This document shows, piece by piece, positions 16,895 through 25,076 of a DNA stretch of 64,000 nucleotides. The notes below the pieces were generated by a model that saw only the letters and a list, made by a program, of their open reading frames with translations, was not told where the DNA came from and did no database searches. This DNA is from Bacteroidales bacterium (GTDB taxonomy: Bacteria; Bacteroidota; Bacteroidia; Bacteroidales; UBA932). How positions within the stretch are numbered: the stretch's first letter is position 1; each line of letters begins with the position of its first letter. Made by a program: the position numbers and the translations under genes. The DNA is taken from NCBI GenBank assembly GCA_017412645.1, contig JAFPWX010000021.1, positions 1 through 64,000 on the forward strand, read 5' to 3'.

Positions 16895-17098
16895 ATGGAC
16901 AACACCATTTCCCTAACTCCGCGCGAGGTTAGCATAATACGTCTCATCGCCCAGGGCGCAAAGTCCCCTGGGATAGCCTCCGAACTGGGACTGAATGTGG
17001 AGACTGTCAAGTGGTACCGCAAACGTATCCTCGACAAGTTTGAAGCATCCACTTCCGCAGAGGTGATACGCAAGGCGATAGAACTGAATCTTATATAA
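16895..17098 (+). CDS. stand-alone LuxR/GerE-type helix-turn-helix protein
   Basis: 67 residues from the ATG at 16895, consisting of one HTH domain: LTPREVSIIRLIAQGAKSPG, then LNVETVKWYRKRIL. It is clearly related by eye to the C-terminal domain of the divergent TPR-LuxR protein (LSSREKEVLDLL and LSPETIRWYRQKLL in the same places). It has no receiver, ligand or membrane domain. It heads an operon of five exported proteins, with 18 bases to the next ATG, and probably controls it or acts together with the membrane-bound regulator next door. An imperfect -7 (GAAATTTG, 16883-16890) lies four bases before the ATG. Confidence 0.85.
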   Translation: MDNTISLTPREVSIIRLIAQGAKSPGIASELGLNVETVKWYRKRILDKFEASTSAEVIRKAIELNLI

Positions 17099-17116
17099 TT
17101 AATAATACCCCTCAAC

Positions 17117-18532
17117 ATGAAACGGATAATCCTGGCATCAATTGCACTGCTCGTAGCGTGCGCGAGCGCGAGCGCTCAGCTCAACGCACTTAAAAAGTAC
17201 GGCGAGAAACTAAAGAACTCGGTAGAGAACAAGGTCACCAACAGGGTTGAATCGGAAGTCGACCAGAGTGTCGACAACGCCGTGGACAAAACTCTGGACA
17301 AGATTTTCAACAAAAAGCAGAAGGATACGGCTGAGGGACAGCAGCCTGCCGCGAACGCCGGATGGAAATGCCCCGAGTGCGGCCATGCTGGCAATAGCGG
17401 CAATTTCTGCGGCGAGTGCGGAGCTAAAAAGCCCGGTGCGGCCGAGAGAACCGCCGGCAATGCGGCTGGCAGGGCCGATGCCCAGACAAGGAAGGCCGTG
17501 CAAACGGCATACGCCAAGACCGATTTCGTGCCGGGCGATGAAATCTTCTTTGAAGATGATTTCGCCCGTGAACGCCTTGGAGAATTCCCGCTTCGCTGGG
17601 AGCTTCTCGACGGTTATGTGGAAACGGCATCCCTCGAGGGCCGCAAGGTGCTTGCCTTCACCGACAACGGCATGGGACAGGTACTCCCCAACATGAAGGA
17701 CAAATGGGCCTGGCTGCCGGAGGATTTCACAGTGGAATACGACCTGTTCATCGCTCCTCTGAGCGACGACGACCCCAGCATCCTTCAGATTGAACTTTGC
17801 TTTGGCGCAGCCCGTCAGAGCGACTGGTATAACGCTTCAAGCGTGGTCACTCTTTACTTCCGTGAAGACGGTTCCTCCAGCATGATCTGGTCGCTCAAGA
17901 AGCCCGGCAGCGACAGTCAGACCCGTGGCAACAAATCGCTTGGTCTCTCCGCGGCTTTTGAGGATTACTCCCCTGCCAGTCCCCTCAAGGCAGGAGAGTG
18001 GAACCACCTCGCGTTCTCATTCAACAAGCGTGCATTCAAAGGTTATATAAACGGCGTACGCATCATCAACGTTCCGTCCATGGAAGCTCCCGGCTATCTC
18101 TATTTCAACAGCGCCGCAGCCTATAATTACAGCGGAATCAGCAACGTACGCATCGCCAAAGGCGCCGTGCCTCTTTACGACCGTCTGCTCTCCGACGGCA
18201 AGATAGTCACCTATGCCATCACCTTCGAAACCGGCAAGGCCGACCTTAAACCCGAATCCCTGGTGGAGATTAACCGCGTAGCAAAGCTCATGCAGGAGTA
18301 TCCCGATCTGGAATTCGAAGTGCAGGGTCACTGCGACAACACCGGCTCCGACAAGGTAAATGATCCGCTCAGCCAGCAGAGGGCGGAAGCGATAGTGGCA
18401 GCCCTGGCCGATCTGGGCATCTCCGAATCCCGTCTCACTCCGGTAGGCAAGGGATCACATGAGCCCGTGGCCTCCAACAAGACCGACGAGGGCCGCTCAA
18501 AGAACCGCAGGGTTGAATTCGTAAAGAAATAA
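17117..18532 (+). CDS. OmpA-family envelope protein with zinc ribbon and lectin-like middle domain
   Basis: 471 residues. The N-terminal export signal is ambiguous: a lipobox-like LVAC (Cys15) and an SPI-type site after ASA20 are both possible. Then come an amphipathic stretch rich in Val, Asp and Lys, a four-cysteine ribbon (C85, C88, C98, C101; CxxC-x9-CxxC), a beta-rich domain of LamG/concanavalin type at about 125-345, and an OmpA domain from about 360 to 471 with GHCDNTGS, NDPLSQQRAEAI and KNRRVEF, which should bind peptidoglycan. A zinc-ribbon on an exported protein is unusual. It is the second gene of the HTH-led operon, with the next gene 4 bases downstream. Confidence 0.85.
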   Translation: MKRIILASIALLVACASASAQLNALKKYGEKLKNSVENKVTNRVESEVDQSVDNAVDKTLDKIFNKKQKDTAEGQQPAANAGWKCPECGHAGNSGNFCGECGAKKPGAAERTAGNAAGRADAQTRKAVQTAYAKTDFVPGDEIFFEDDFARERLGEFPLRWELLDGYVETASLEGRKVLAFTDNGMGQVLPNMKDKWAWLPEDFTVEYDLFIAPLSDDDPSILQIELCFGAARQSDWYNASSVVTLYFREDGSSSMIWSLKKPGSDSQTRGNKSLGLSAAFEDYSPASPLKAGEWNHLAFSFNKRAFKGYINGVRIINVPSMEAPGYLYFNSAAAYNYSGISNVRIAKGAVPLYDRLLSDGKIVTYAITFETGKADLKPESLVEINRVAKLMQEYPDLEFEVQGHCDNTGSDKVNDPLSQQRAEAIVAALADLGISESRLTPVGKGSHEPVASNKTDEGRSKNRRVEFVKK

Positions 18533-18536
18533 TGCC

Positions 18537-19628
18537 ATGAGAAAGCAATTTGCTGTAGCCGTCCTCCTCTTTATGGCGTCTGCACTCTTCGCGCAGAACA
18601 ACGCCCGCAAGATTATCTCCCTTACACCGGCTCTGCCTTCGGCTAAGGATATGTTGGAGGCTTTTAAAGAAGATCATACTCCCTACGACGAATATAACGG
18701 CCCCGGCGGGAAAGCGCTGCAGGCATTCGCGGACAAGCATCTTGATGCGGAGCGCGTAATCAGGGAACTGCCCTCCGAGTATACCCCAGACGTTTCTTCC
18801 TTCGGCAATATGAGCGCCGGCTCCGCCAAATCATCGGCAATGGGCCGTATGTCAGGCATGGGACTGAGTGCGAGCGACATTGCCAAATTGCAGTCCGGAG
18901 AACTCAGTCAGGAAGAGCAGCTGGCTCTTGCCAATAAAGTCATGAAGGCCCAGGGAGGACCTACTTCGGATGATCTTGCCAGGATGCGCCAAATGATGGA
19001 AGCCCAGAATTCCGGCATTACGGGCACCCCGGAGGAGGCCGCCGAAGCCGCAAGACAGCTTTCTGCGCTTCAGTCACGCGGCACGTCCGGCAGCAGTTCG
19101 CGCTCCGGCATACTCAGGCTCAACGAGATGGACCGCACCCTTATCGACCGCATGAAAGAAGGTGACAACCGTAAGGAAGCTGCCCGCGAAAAGGGATATG
19201 AACTATATGAGAAGAAATACAGAAGCCAGGTGAAAGAGATAGAGAAAGGTCTTCACCAGGCTATCATGGAAGGCGCATTCGAGGAACGTCCGGCTCCTGG
19301 AACGGAAGCCCGTTGCGAAGCGGCCGCAAAGCGGTATCAGGCTCTCACCAGGCAGAGATTCGCCGTTGAATGCAGGTTCTATGAGGAGTATCTCCCTGTC
19401 TGGAGAAACGCTATCGCGGGCGCGATGGAGTATTACAGGACGGATTTGATGCAACTCTCCGAAGAAAGGGAAGCCTTCCGTGCTCAGCAGTTTGCCCAGA
19501 CCGGCAGCCCAGAGTTCATGGCTCCTGCCTTTACTCCGGATGCCGTGGCCAGGCAGTATTTCGACTTAGCTAAAGATATCCTTGATTATGAATTGGAATT
19601 GCCGGACGACTCGGTAACCATGGAATGA
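18537..19628 (+). CDS. exported helical protein, unknown function
   Basis: 363 residues with a signal peptide (AVLLFMASALFAQ, cleavage before Q or N). The rest is predicted almost wholly helical and hydrophilic, with a Met-, Gly- and Ser-rich segment around residues 95-190 (GRMSGMGLSASDIAKL) and a Glu- and Arg-rich coiled-coil-like second half. No family was recognised. It is third in the HTH-led operon. Its TGA overlaps the ATG of the next gene by four bases, so the two products are probably made together. Confidence 0.75.
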   Translation: MRKQFAVAVLLFMASALFAQNNARKIISLTPALPSAKDMLEAFKEDHTPYDEYNGPGGKALQAFADKHLDAERVIRELPSEYTPDVSSFGNMSAGSAKSSAMGRMSGMGLSASDIAKLQSGELSQEEQLALANKVMKAQGGPTSDDLARMRQMMEAQNSGITGTPEEAAEAARQLSALQSRGTSGSSSRSGILRLNEMDRTLIDRMKEGDNRKEAAREKGYELYEKKYRSQVKEIEKGLHQAIMEGAFEERPAPGTEARCEAAAKRYQALTRQRFAVECRFYEEYLPVWRNAIAGAMEYYRTDLMQLSEEREAFRAQQFAQTGSPEFMAPAFTPDAVARQYFDLAKDILDYELELPDDSVTME

Positions 19629-22600
19629 GAACTATTATCAAATTGTTTACTCTGGCGGCAGCACTCACATTGAGTGTCGCCGCCTTTGCTCAAGACCGCG
19701 TCTCCACGCCCATTGTCAAGGCACTGGAGAGCGGCAAGTTCTACATGAAGCTGGGAATGAATCTCGGCGGCGGCAGGATGACGGTAGAAACCGCCTCTCG
19801 CGGCGGAGTTGTAATGAGCCGCACCCACATGCGCTCCATGGATGCCGTTTCTCTCAGCGCAGATGGTCGCAACTATCAGCTAGATGAAGAGAAAAAGACC
19901 TGGCGCATGCTGCCGGGGGCGATGGCTATACCTACAACTCTTAAGTTCGTACGTCAGGGCAGTTGCAAACTGAATGGCGACGACGGCTGGTACTTCGACG
20001 AATACCGCGCCACCGACGACAGTTCCGTCATATTCTACTATAACTCCACCAAGGTGGCAGCCATCGATATGGCGGGCGCAGGAACCATGACCCTGCAATC
20101 TTTCAGCACCACCATTCCTTCACATATGTACTTCTGCGTCGGCCCCGACTGGAAAGGCCAGGGCGTCGCACCTCCTGTTTGCTCGACCCGCTGGACCGAC
20201 AACGGCACGCCGCTCGAACTTGCAGCAGGCTCAGCGCTTCTCGGCGCTACGGTGACCGACGTCCACGCAGGCGGCAGCATTTCCCTATCCGACCTCTCTC
20301 CCTCGCAGGAGATACCGCAGGCCCGCACCGACCTCAAGGTCACTGGTGAGGGCATAAAGAAGGCCATGGTGCAACTGAGCAAGGAGCTGGAAGGAAAGAG
20401 CCCTCAGGAGATAGTGAACGAGATAATGGACTTCGACAACAAGCTCTCCAGGATGATGATGGTGGGCGTTGTAAGCGGCGAACTGGTGGAGATGGCAGTG
20501 GCGCGCTGCGCGGTTTATCCGCATCCTTCGCTTCTCACTACAACCGGAAACATGCTGCTCGAAGTGGATATGCCCGATTCGGCACTGGAGTATTTCGAGG
20601 CTGCGGCCAAGCTCGCACCGAACAACGAGGAGCCGCTCTACGGACAGGTAGAGAGCCTGCTGGATATGAATAAGCCCGAAAAGGCAAGGCAAGTGGTTCC
20701 CAAGATAATAGAGATAACTCGCCGCCGCAAGACTCCAGATGGCCGCGCCTGGCTCTACAGGGCCATGCTCACGTCGGACAAAGAACCTATGCAGGCCGCA
20801 GCCGACCTGTTCCGCTCGCTGTCGCTGGGCTACTTCGACGAGAACTCGGCAGCGCTTATAGCATCGCTCCTGAACGAACTCGACAAGGCCGAACTCAACG
20901 CCTCGGCCGACGAGCAGGACTTCATGTCGCTTATCCATCAGATATATTCCCAGGAGAATCTTGCCAACATACGCAAAGGCATAACCTTCGGTTTCAAACA
21001 GTCTTTCGGCGAGGACTTCGCCGACCTCAACGCCACTCCCGCCGGCGACCTCGAAGCCAACCGGAGGCAGAACGCCTTTATCGCCCGGGACTTCGAAAAC
21101 AAGAGCGAAGCTCACCTCAAAAAGGCCGAAGCCGCTACCGAGGGTAGCCCTTCGATAAAGCTCTATACGGCTATGGAGGCTACCTTCCTTCCCGCCAGTC
21201 TTTCGAGCCTCATGGATGAGGCCAAGAACCGCAAGGAATCGCTTAAGGCGGAGAATATGAGCGCTGCGGCCAGGGACGCCATAAACAATCTTCAGCTTTC
21301 CCAAACAGTTATCAGCGGCCTCGAAAGGGCCTATGCAAAGATCTCAGGGCAGCTGGCCACCGACTATCAGGTGGAAAGTCTATACATGCCGGATCTTCGC
21401 ACCTTCTGGTGCCTGCGTCTGCTGGAGCGTTACTACAAATACTATCTCGACTACGCCTACGGCACATTTGGCAGCTACGACGACGAGCACGGGACCTTCC
21501 ACGGCTATCTGCCCGAAGGGCTAAAAGCCGAAATGCTCAGCGGCAAAACCAGGCTGGCCAAATACAAGCCTCTTTCCGAGGCAATGACAGAGCGTCATGC
21601 CAAGGAGGCCGAGAGCCTGGGTAAAAAGTGCGGCAAGGAGTACGACGATTGGCTGGACAATCATCCGAATGCCAGCGAAGAGGCCTGTGAGAGGGCGCGC
21701 AGGCGCATCTTCAAACCATTCTACGTCCTGATCGAGGTCACCCAGCCTCTGGAACGCCTGGAGCAACTGACGACTCCGGAAGAAAAGGATGCGGAGCAGG
21801 CTTATGTGCTCTACTACAACAGCACTATAAGGCCGGTACTTGACGCGTGGTGGAAGGACATCTCCAAGTATGCCCAGTACTGTTATGATCCCCACGTGAC
21901 GGTATATTTCTGGTACACGAACCTTGCTTCCATTTACTCGGAATACAGTGCCACCTTCGCATCCAAGGCCAGCATGGGAGATATCCTGCATATTGCCCGT
22001 CAGGCAATACTCAAGCGCAAGGCGGAATTGGACAATCAGGACTGGCAGGACCATCAGGAACAGCTCAACGAGTACTTCCAGGCAAAGCGCGACGAGCGCG
22101 ACTTGAAGGAATTCAAGGGCACCGAGTTCCATGGTTTGAGCGATCTCTACATTTCTATGAACACGCCAAGCGGCAAGGTAGACTTCGGCCTCAAGAAAGG
22201 CGAGTTCGGCATCCATATCGATGTCAAGGACTCCTATATCCAACCTCAGCCCATAGTCGCTCGCCAGGCGGAGAAGGATCGGCTGATAACGGACGATATG
22301 GCGGGTGCAATATCCAATGCATTGCAGGGCTTGTCGTCTCTCCCGTCGGAGTACTTCGGTAAGAAAATCGACCCGAAAGAAGGCATAGCGGGACCTAACT
22401 TCGACGCGCTTAACCTTGCTGTGAGGGCTGCGACAGGCAAGCTCCTGGTAACCAAGGATTCCGACGAATACAACGTGGCGCGCGACTCCCACGGCAATCT
22501 TCAGTTCCGCCGCGTCCAAGGTCGCGACACCGACATAATGGGATATGGCAACTTCCTCTCGGAAGACATTCAGGCCGGGCGCATTAAGGCACGCCGCGAG

Positions 22601-22669
22601 GTAGCCAGCGTCGGCTTCTTTGGAGGAGGTTTTTCCCTTAACCTTGGCAGTACGACAATTCAAAGATAG
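19625..22669 (+). CDS. large exported protein with TPR segment, unknown function
   Basis: 1014 residues. Signal peptide 1-22 (AALTLSVAAFAQ-D). Residues about 24-200 are beta-rich and resemble, loosely, the LolA/DUF4412-like sheets that hold lipid or lipoprotein (repeated short strands, WYFDEYRA). A TPR-like block follows around 300-360 (LEYFEAAAKLAPNNEEPLYGQ), then long helical stretches with many Trp and Tyr, and a Gly-rich end (VGFFGGGFSLNLG). I do not recognise the full architecture. It overlaps the previous gene by four bases and lies 6 bases before the WG-repeat gene. Any structural or transport role is inference. Confidence 0.75.
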   Translation: MRTIIKLFTLAAALTLSVAAFAQDRVSTPIVKALESGKFYMKLGMNLGGGRMTVETASRGGVVMSRTHMRSMDAVSLSADGRNYQLDEEKKTWRMLPGAMAIPTTLKFVRQGSCKLNGDDGWYFDEYRATDDSSVIFYYNSTKVAAIDMAGAGTMTLQSFSTTIPSHMYFCVGPDWKGQGVAPPVCSTRWTDNGTPLELAAGSALLGATVTDVHAGGSISLSDLSPSQEIPQARTDLKVTGEGIKKAMVQLSKELEGKSPQEIVNEIMDFDNKLSRMMMVGVVSGELVEMAVARCAVYPHPSLLTTTGNMLLEVDMPDSALEYFEAAAKLAPNNEEPLYGQVESLLDMNKPEKARQVVPKIIEITRRRKTPDGRAWLYRAMLTSDKEPMQAAADLFRSLSLGYFDENSAALIASLLNELDKAELNASADEQDFMSLIHQIYSQENLANIRKGITFGFKQSFGEDFADLNATPAGDLEANRRQNAFIARDFENKSEAHLKKAEAATEGSPSIKLYTAMEATFLPASLSSLMDEAKNRKESLKAENMSAAARDAINNLQLSQTVISGLERAYAKISGQLATDYQVESLYMPDLRTFWCLRLLERYYKYYLDYAYGTFGSYDDEHGTFHGYLPEGLKAEMLSGKTRLAKYKPLSEAMTERHAKEAESLGKKCGKEYDDWLDNHPNASEEACERARRRIFKPFYVLIEVTQPLERLEQLTTPEEKDAEQAYVLYYNSTIRPVLDAWWKDISKYAQYCYDPHVTVYFWYTNLASIYSEYSATFASKASMGDILHIARQAILKRKAELDNQDWQDHQEQLNEYFQAKRDERDLKEFKGTEFHGLSDLYISMNTPSGKVDFGLKKGEFGIHIDVKDSYIQPQPIVARQAEKDRLITDDMAGAISNALQGLSSLPSEYFGKKIDPKEGIAGPNFDALNLAVRAATGKLLVTKDSDEYNVARDSHGNLQFRRVQGRDTDIMGYGNFLSEDIQAGRIKARREVASVGFFGGGFSLNLGSTTIQR

Positions 22670-22675
22670 ACAGAT

Positions 22676-23773
22676 ATGAAAAAGCTTCTCTTACTACTTG
22701 CTTTTGCATTTCCGTTCCTGACGCTTCGCGCCCAAGACGAAGAAACCGAACCTCCACAGTGGCTTGATGTTTCCGCTCTCTGCTACACTGCCGAAGGAGG
22801 AAGCGACCCCTCGCACGTGCTTCAGCAGTTCCTGCTCTTCTCTGCCGAGACCGTCGATGCCAACGAAGCCCTGTTCAACGATCTTCTCAGCCTTATGGAG
22901 GAGATAAATCAGTCGTACGTGAACCAGTCTGTTCCTGATTATCTCAAAGAGATGGAGACAAGCATACTCGCGATGCGCGAGCAGTTCAAGGATAATCCAC
23001 AGATCCAGGCACAGGTAGACGAAGCCTATCGCGAATATTTGAAAGAAAAGAAGGCAGTCATGGCCGAGAAGGTCACTTCAGAGGTAAACTTTTCCTCCGA
23101 TCCGGCGGTAATGCTGCGCAAACTCAAGGCACTGGCCATTAACCACAAACTCTATACGGGCTGGTCCGATGCAGGGAACGGCATGTTCGCGGTAACCGAA
23201 GCCCCGCGTTACAACAAGTTCAACGCCGGCTATTTCGACAAGGTGGAGGTAGCCGACAAGGACTTCTACAAGTGGGGTATGATCGATGCCGGCGGCCGCC
23301 AGATCCTGCCTGCGCAGTACGGTCCCTTTGGCCAGAACGGCACTTGCTATCCCGACGATGACGTGATCTTCCTGAAGAAAGAAGACGCCGGCGTGGTGCA
23401 TTCAGGTGCCGTGAGCTACAGCGGCCGCGTACGCATCCCCTTCATCTACGACAGTAATGTAGATGGAATCTACCGTCATACTCCTGCCATGCCTTTCGAA
23501 AAGAACGGCAAGATTGGCTGGGTAGACCTCAACGGCAAGGTGGTAACCCCCTTCGAGTATGTCTCCTGCAGTCTGGTCGCCTTTGGCTGGGTCGTTTCAA
23601 AGGATGGCGAGAACGTCGGTTTCGTGTCCGAAAAAACCTGCAAACTGAGCATCCCGCTCAAGTACAAGGAACTGGCCGATGATGGTCCGGAATTCATGCG
23701 ATTCGACGGCAAGGTAGATGTTTATGACAGAGACGGCAATTTTATACGCACCAGAGAATCATATTACGATTAA
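22676..23773 (+). CDS. exported WG-repeat protein
   Basis: 365 residues with a signal peptide (1-19, TLRAQ). The N-terminal half is helical and acidic. The C-terminal half, from about residue 195, carries WG-type beta repeats: YKWGMIDAGGRQILPAQY, then SGRVRIPFIYD, then GKIGWVDLNGKVVTPFEY, then VGFVSEKTCKLSIPLKYKEL. WG repeats are common in Bacteroidota surface proteins and form propeller-like sheets with no defined ligand. It is the fifth gene of the HTH-led operon, 6 bases after the 1014-residue protein gene. Confidence 0.85.
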   Translation: MKKLLLLLAFAFPFLTLRAQDEETEPPQWLDVSALCYTAEGGSDPSHVLQQFLLFSAETVDANEALFNDLLSLMEEINQSYVNQSVPDYLKEMETSILAMREQFKDNPQIQAQVDEAYREYLKEKKAVMAEKVTSEVNFSSDPAVMLRKLKALAINHKLYTGWSDAGNGMFAVTEAPRYNKFNAGYFDKVEVADKDFYKWGMIDAGGRQILPAQYGPFGQNGTCYPDDDVIFLKKEDAGVVHSGAVSYSGRVRIPFIYDSNVDGIYRHTPAMPFEKNGKIGWVDLNGKVVTPFEYVSCSLVAFGWVVSKDGENVGFVSEKTCKLSIPLKYKELADDGPEFMRFDGKVDVYDRDGNFIRTRESYYD

Positions 23774-23786
23774 TCACAATAGTATC

Positions 23787-24356
23787 ATGAAAAAAGTATT
23801 AGTACTCCTAGCTGCGGCGGCACTTATGCTGTCCTGCAGCGGAAACAGCCAGAATGGCGAGAAAGGCAAGGACGCAGACGGCGCCAAGAGCAACATCTCG
23901 ATCGGCGACAAGTTCGCCTTCGCCGGCCTCGAGAGCGACAAGCTTGTTCCCGCTTTCGCAATCGAACTCAGTGAACTCGCAACCGATCCCCGTTCCGAGA
24001 GCAACCCAAAGAAGGATGAGGCCTTCTTCTACACCGGAACGGACATCACTGCAATCCCGGTCGCCAAGGTGGACGCATGGGTCAAAAAGGTATACGCAGC
24101 CGTGGTCAAGGCGGCAGACGGAGGCAAGGTCTATGAGGCAAAGGGCATCTCCGGCGACGAACTCGGCCCCGAGGCCAAAGAGCCTTCGACCGAAAAGCAG
24201 GCGGTTACCGTGATGTACCTCTACCAGCACAATGGTACCTGGTTCAACATCTCCGCCGGCCATAAGGCTTACTTCCGCAAATTCAAGAAGGATTACGGCG
24301 ACAAGTGGATAGGCGTCGGTATCACCGTCAAGGAAATGCTCGGCTCTGTGGAATAG
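23787..24356 (+). CDS. small lipoprotein, unknown function
   Basis: 189 residues from the ATG at 23787. The lipobox is LMLSC with Cys17. It is followed by a charged linker (NSQNGEKGKDADGAK) and a compact alpha/beta domain ending in a basic segment (YFRKFKKDYGDKWIGVGITV). The residues after the Cys are S and G, with no acidic run that would strongly argue for surface export. No family was recognised. It closes the operon that starts with the 67-residue HTH gene, and a strong terminator hairpin follows at 24381. Confidence 0.8.
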   Translation: MKKVLVLLAAAALMLSCSGNSQNGEKGKDADGAKSNISIGDKFAFAGLESDKLVPAFAIELSELATDPRSESNPKKDEAFFYTGTDITAIPVAKVDAWVKKVYAAVVKAADGGKVYEAKGISGDELGPEAKEPSTEKQAVTVMYLYQHNGTWFNISAGHKAYFRKFKKDYGDKWIGVGITVKEMLGSVE

Positions 24357-24380
24357 TCTCCGTTACCCAACAAACTTTTT

Positions 24381-24415
24381 ATCGCCTGCAGATTGACTGC
24401 GGGCGATATTTTTCT
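24381..24415 (+). terminator. rho-independent terminator after the HTH-led operon
   Basis: Stem ATCGCCTGCAG / CTGCGGGCGAT (11 pairs with one G-T wobble), loop ATTGA, then ATTTTTCTT. It ends exactly where the upp -7 element begins, so the upp -33 region lies inside the hairpin. Confidence 0.8.
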
Positions 24416-24423
24416 TAACTTTG
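24416..24423 (+). promoter_or_regulatory. -7 promoter element of upp
   Basis: TAACTTTG, a perfect TAnnTTTG match, four bases before the upp ATG at 24428, which implies a leaderless transcript. TTGA at 24393-24396, 19 bases upstream, is the best -33 candidate. Confidence 0.55.
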
Positions 24424-24427
24424 TAGC

Positions 24428-25057
24428 ATGAGTCAAGTCCACATTATAGATCATCCCATGATCCAGCACAAGCTGACGATCATGCGTAAAAAGGAAACCG
24501 GTTCCAAGGATTTCCGCGAGTTGCTTAAAGAAATCGCCCTTCTCATGGGCTACGAGGTCACCAGGGACATTCCTCTGGCCGATGTCGAAATCGAAACCCC
24601 CATCTGCAAGATGACCGCCAAGGAGGTGTCCGGGCGCAAGCTCGCCATCGTTCCCATCCTCCGCGCGGGTATAGGCATGGTGGACGGTCTTCTGAGCCTC
24701 GTTCCCGTTGCAAAGGTCGGCCACATCGGCCTCTACCGCAACGAGACCACCCACAAGCCGGTGGTTTATTTCTGCAAGCTTCCCGAAGATATCCAGGACC
24801 GTCTGGTTATCGTAACTGATCCCATGCTCGCCACCGGCGGAAGCGCGTGCGACGCACTCTCCATGCTCAAGGAGCGTGGCTGCCACAACATCCGTCTCAT
24901 GTGCCTCGTGGGAGTGCCCGAGGGTATCGCCAAGGTACAGGCCGAGCATCCCGACGTGGACATCTACGTCGCCGCAGTGGACGACCACCTGAACGAGAAC
25001 GCCTATATCGTTCCCGGTCTTGGCGACGCTGGCGACCGCATCTTCGGCACCAAGTAA
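24428..25057 (+). CDS. upp: uracil phosphoribosyltransferase
   Basis: 209 residues. Makes UMP from uracil and PRPP (EC 2.4.2.9) in pyrimidine salvage. The PRPP-binding loop is [16 protein letters not shown], the [14 protein letters not shown] segment is present, and the uracil-contacting C-terminal end is [17 protein letters not shown]. Length matches the family. The following porin gene begins 19 bases downstream with no promoter or terminator between them, so upp may be co-transcribed with the steroid-type reductase genes, an unusual pairing. Confidence 0.97.
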   Translation: MSQVHIIDHPMIQHKLTIMRKKETGSKDFRELLKEIALLMGYEVTRDIPLADVEIETPICKMTAKEVSGRKLAIVPILRAGIGMVDGLLSLVPVAKVGHIGLYRNETTHKPVVYFCKLPEDIQDRLVIVTDPMLATGGSACDALSMLKERGCHNIRLMCLVGVPEGIAKVQAEHPDVDIYVAAVDDHLNENAYIVPGLGDAGDRIFGTK

Positions 25058-25076
25058 AAGGCCACTTAACCACATA

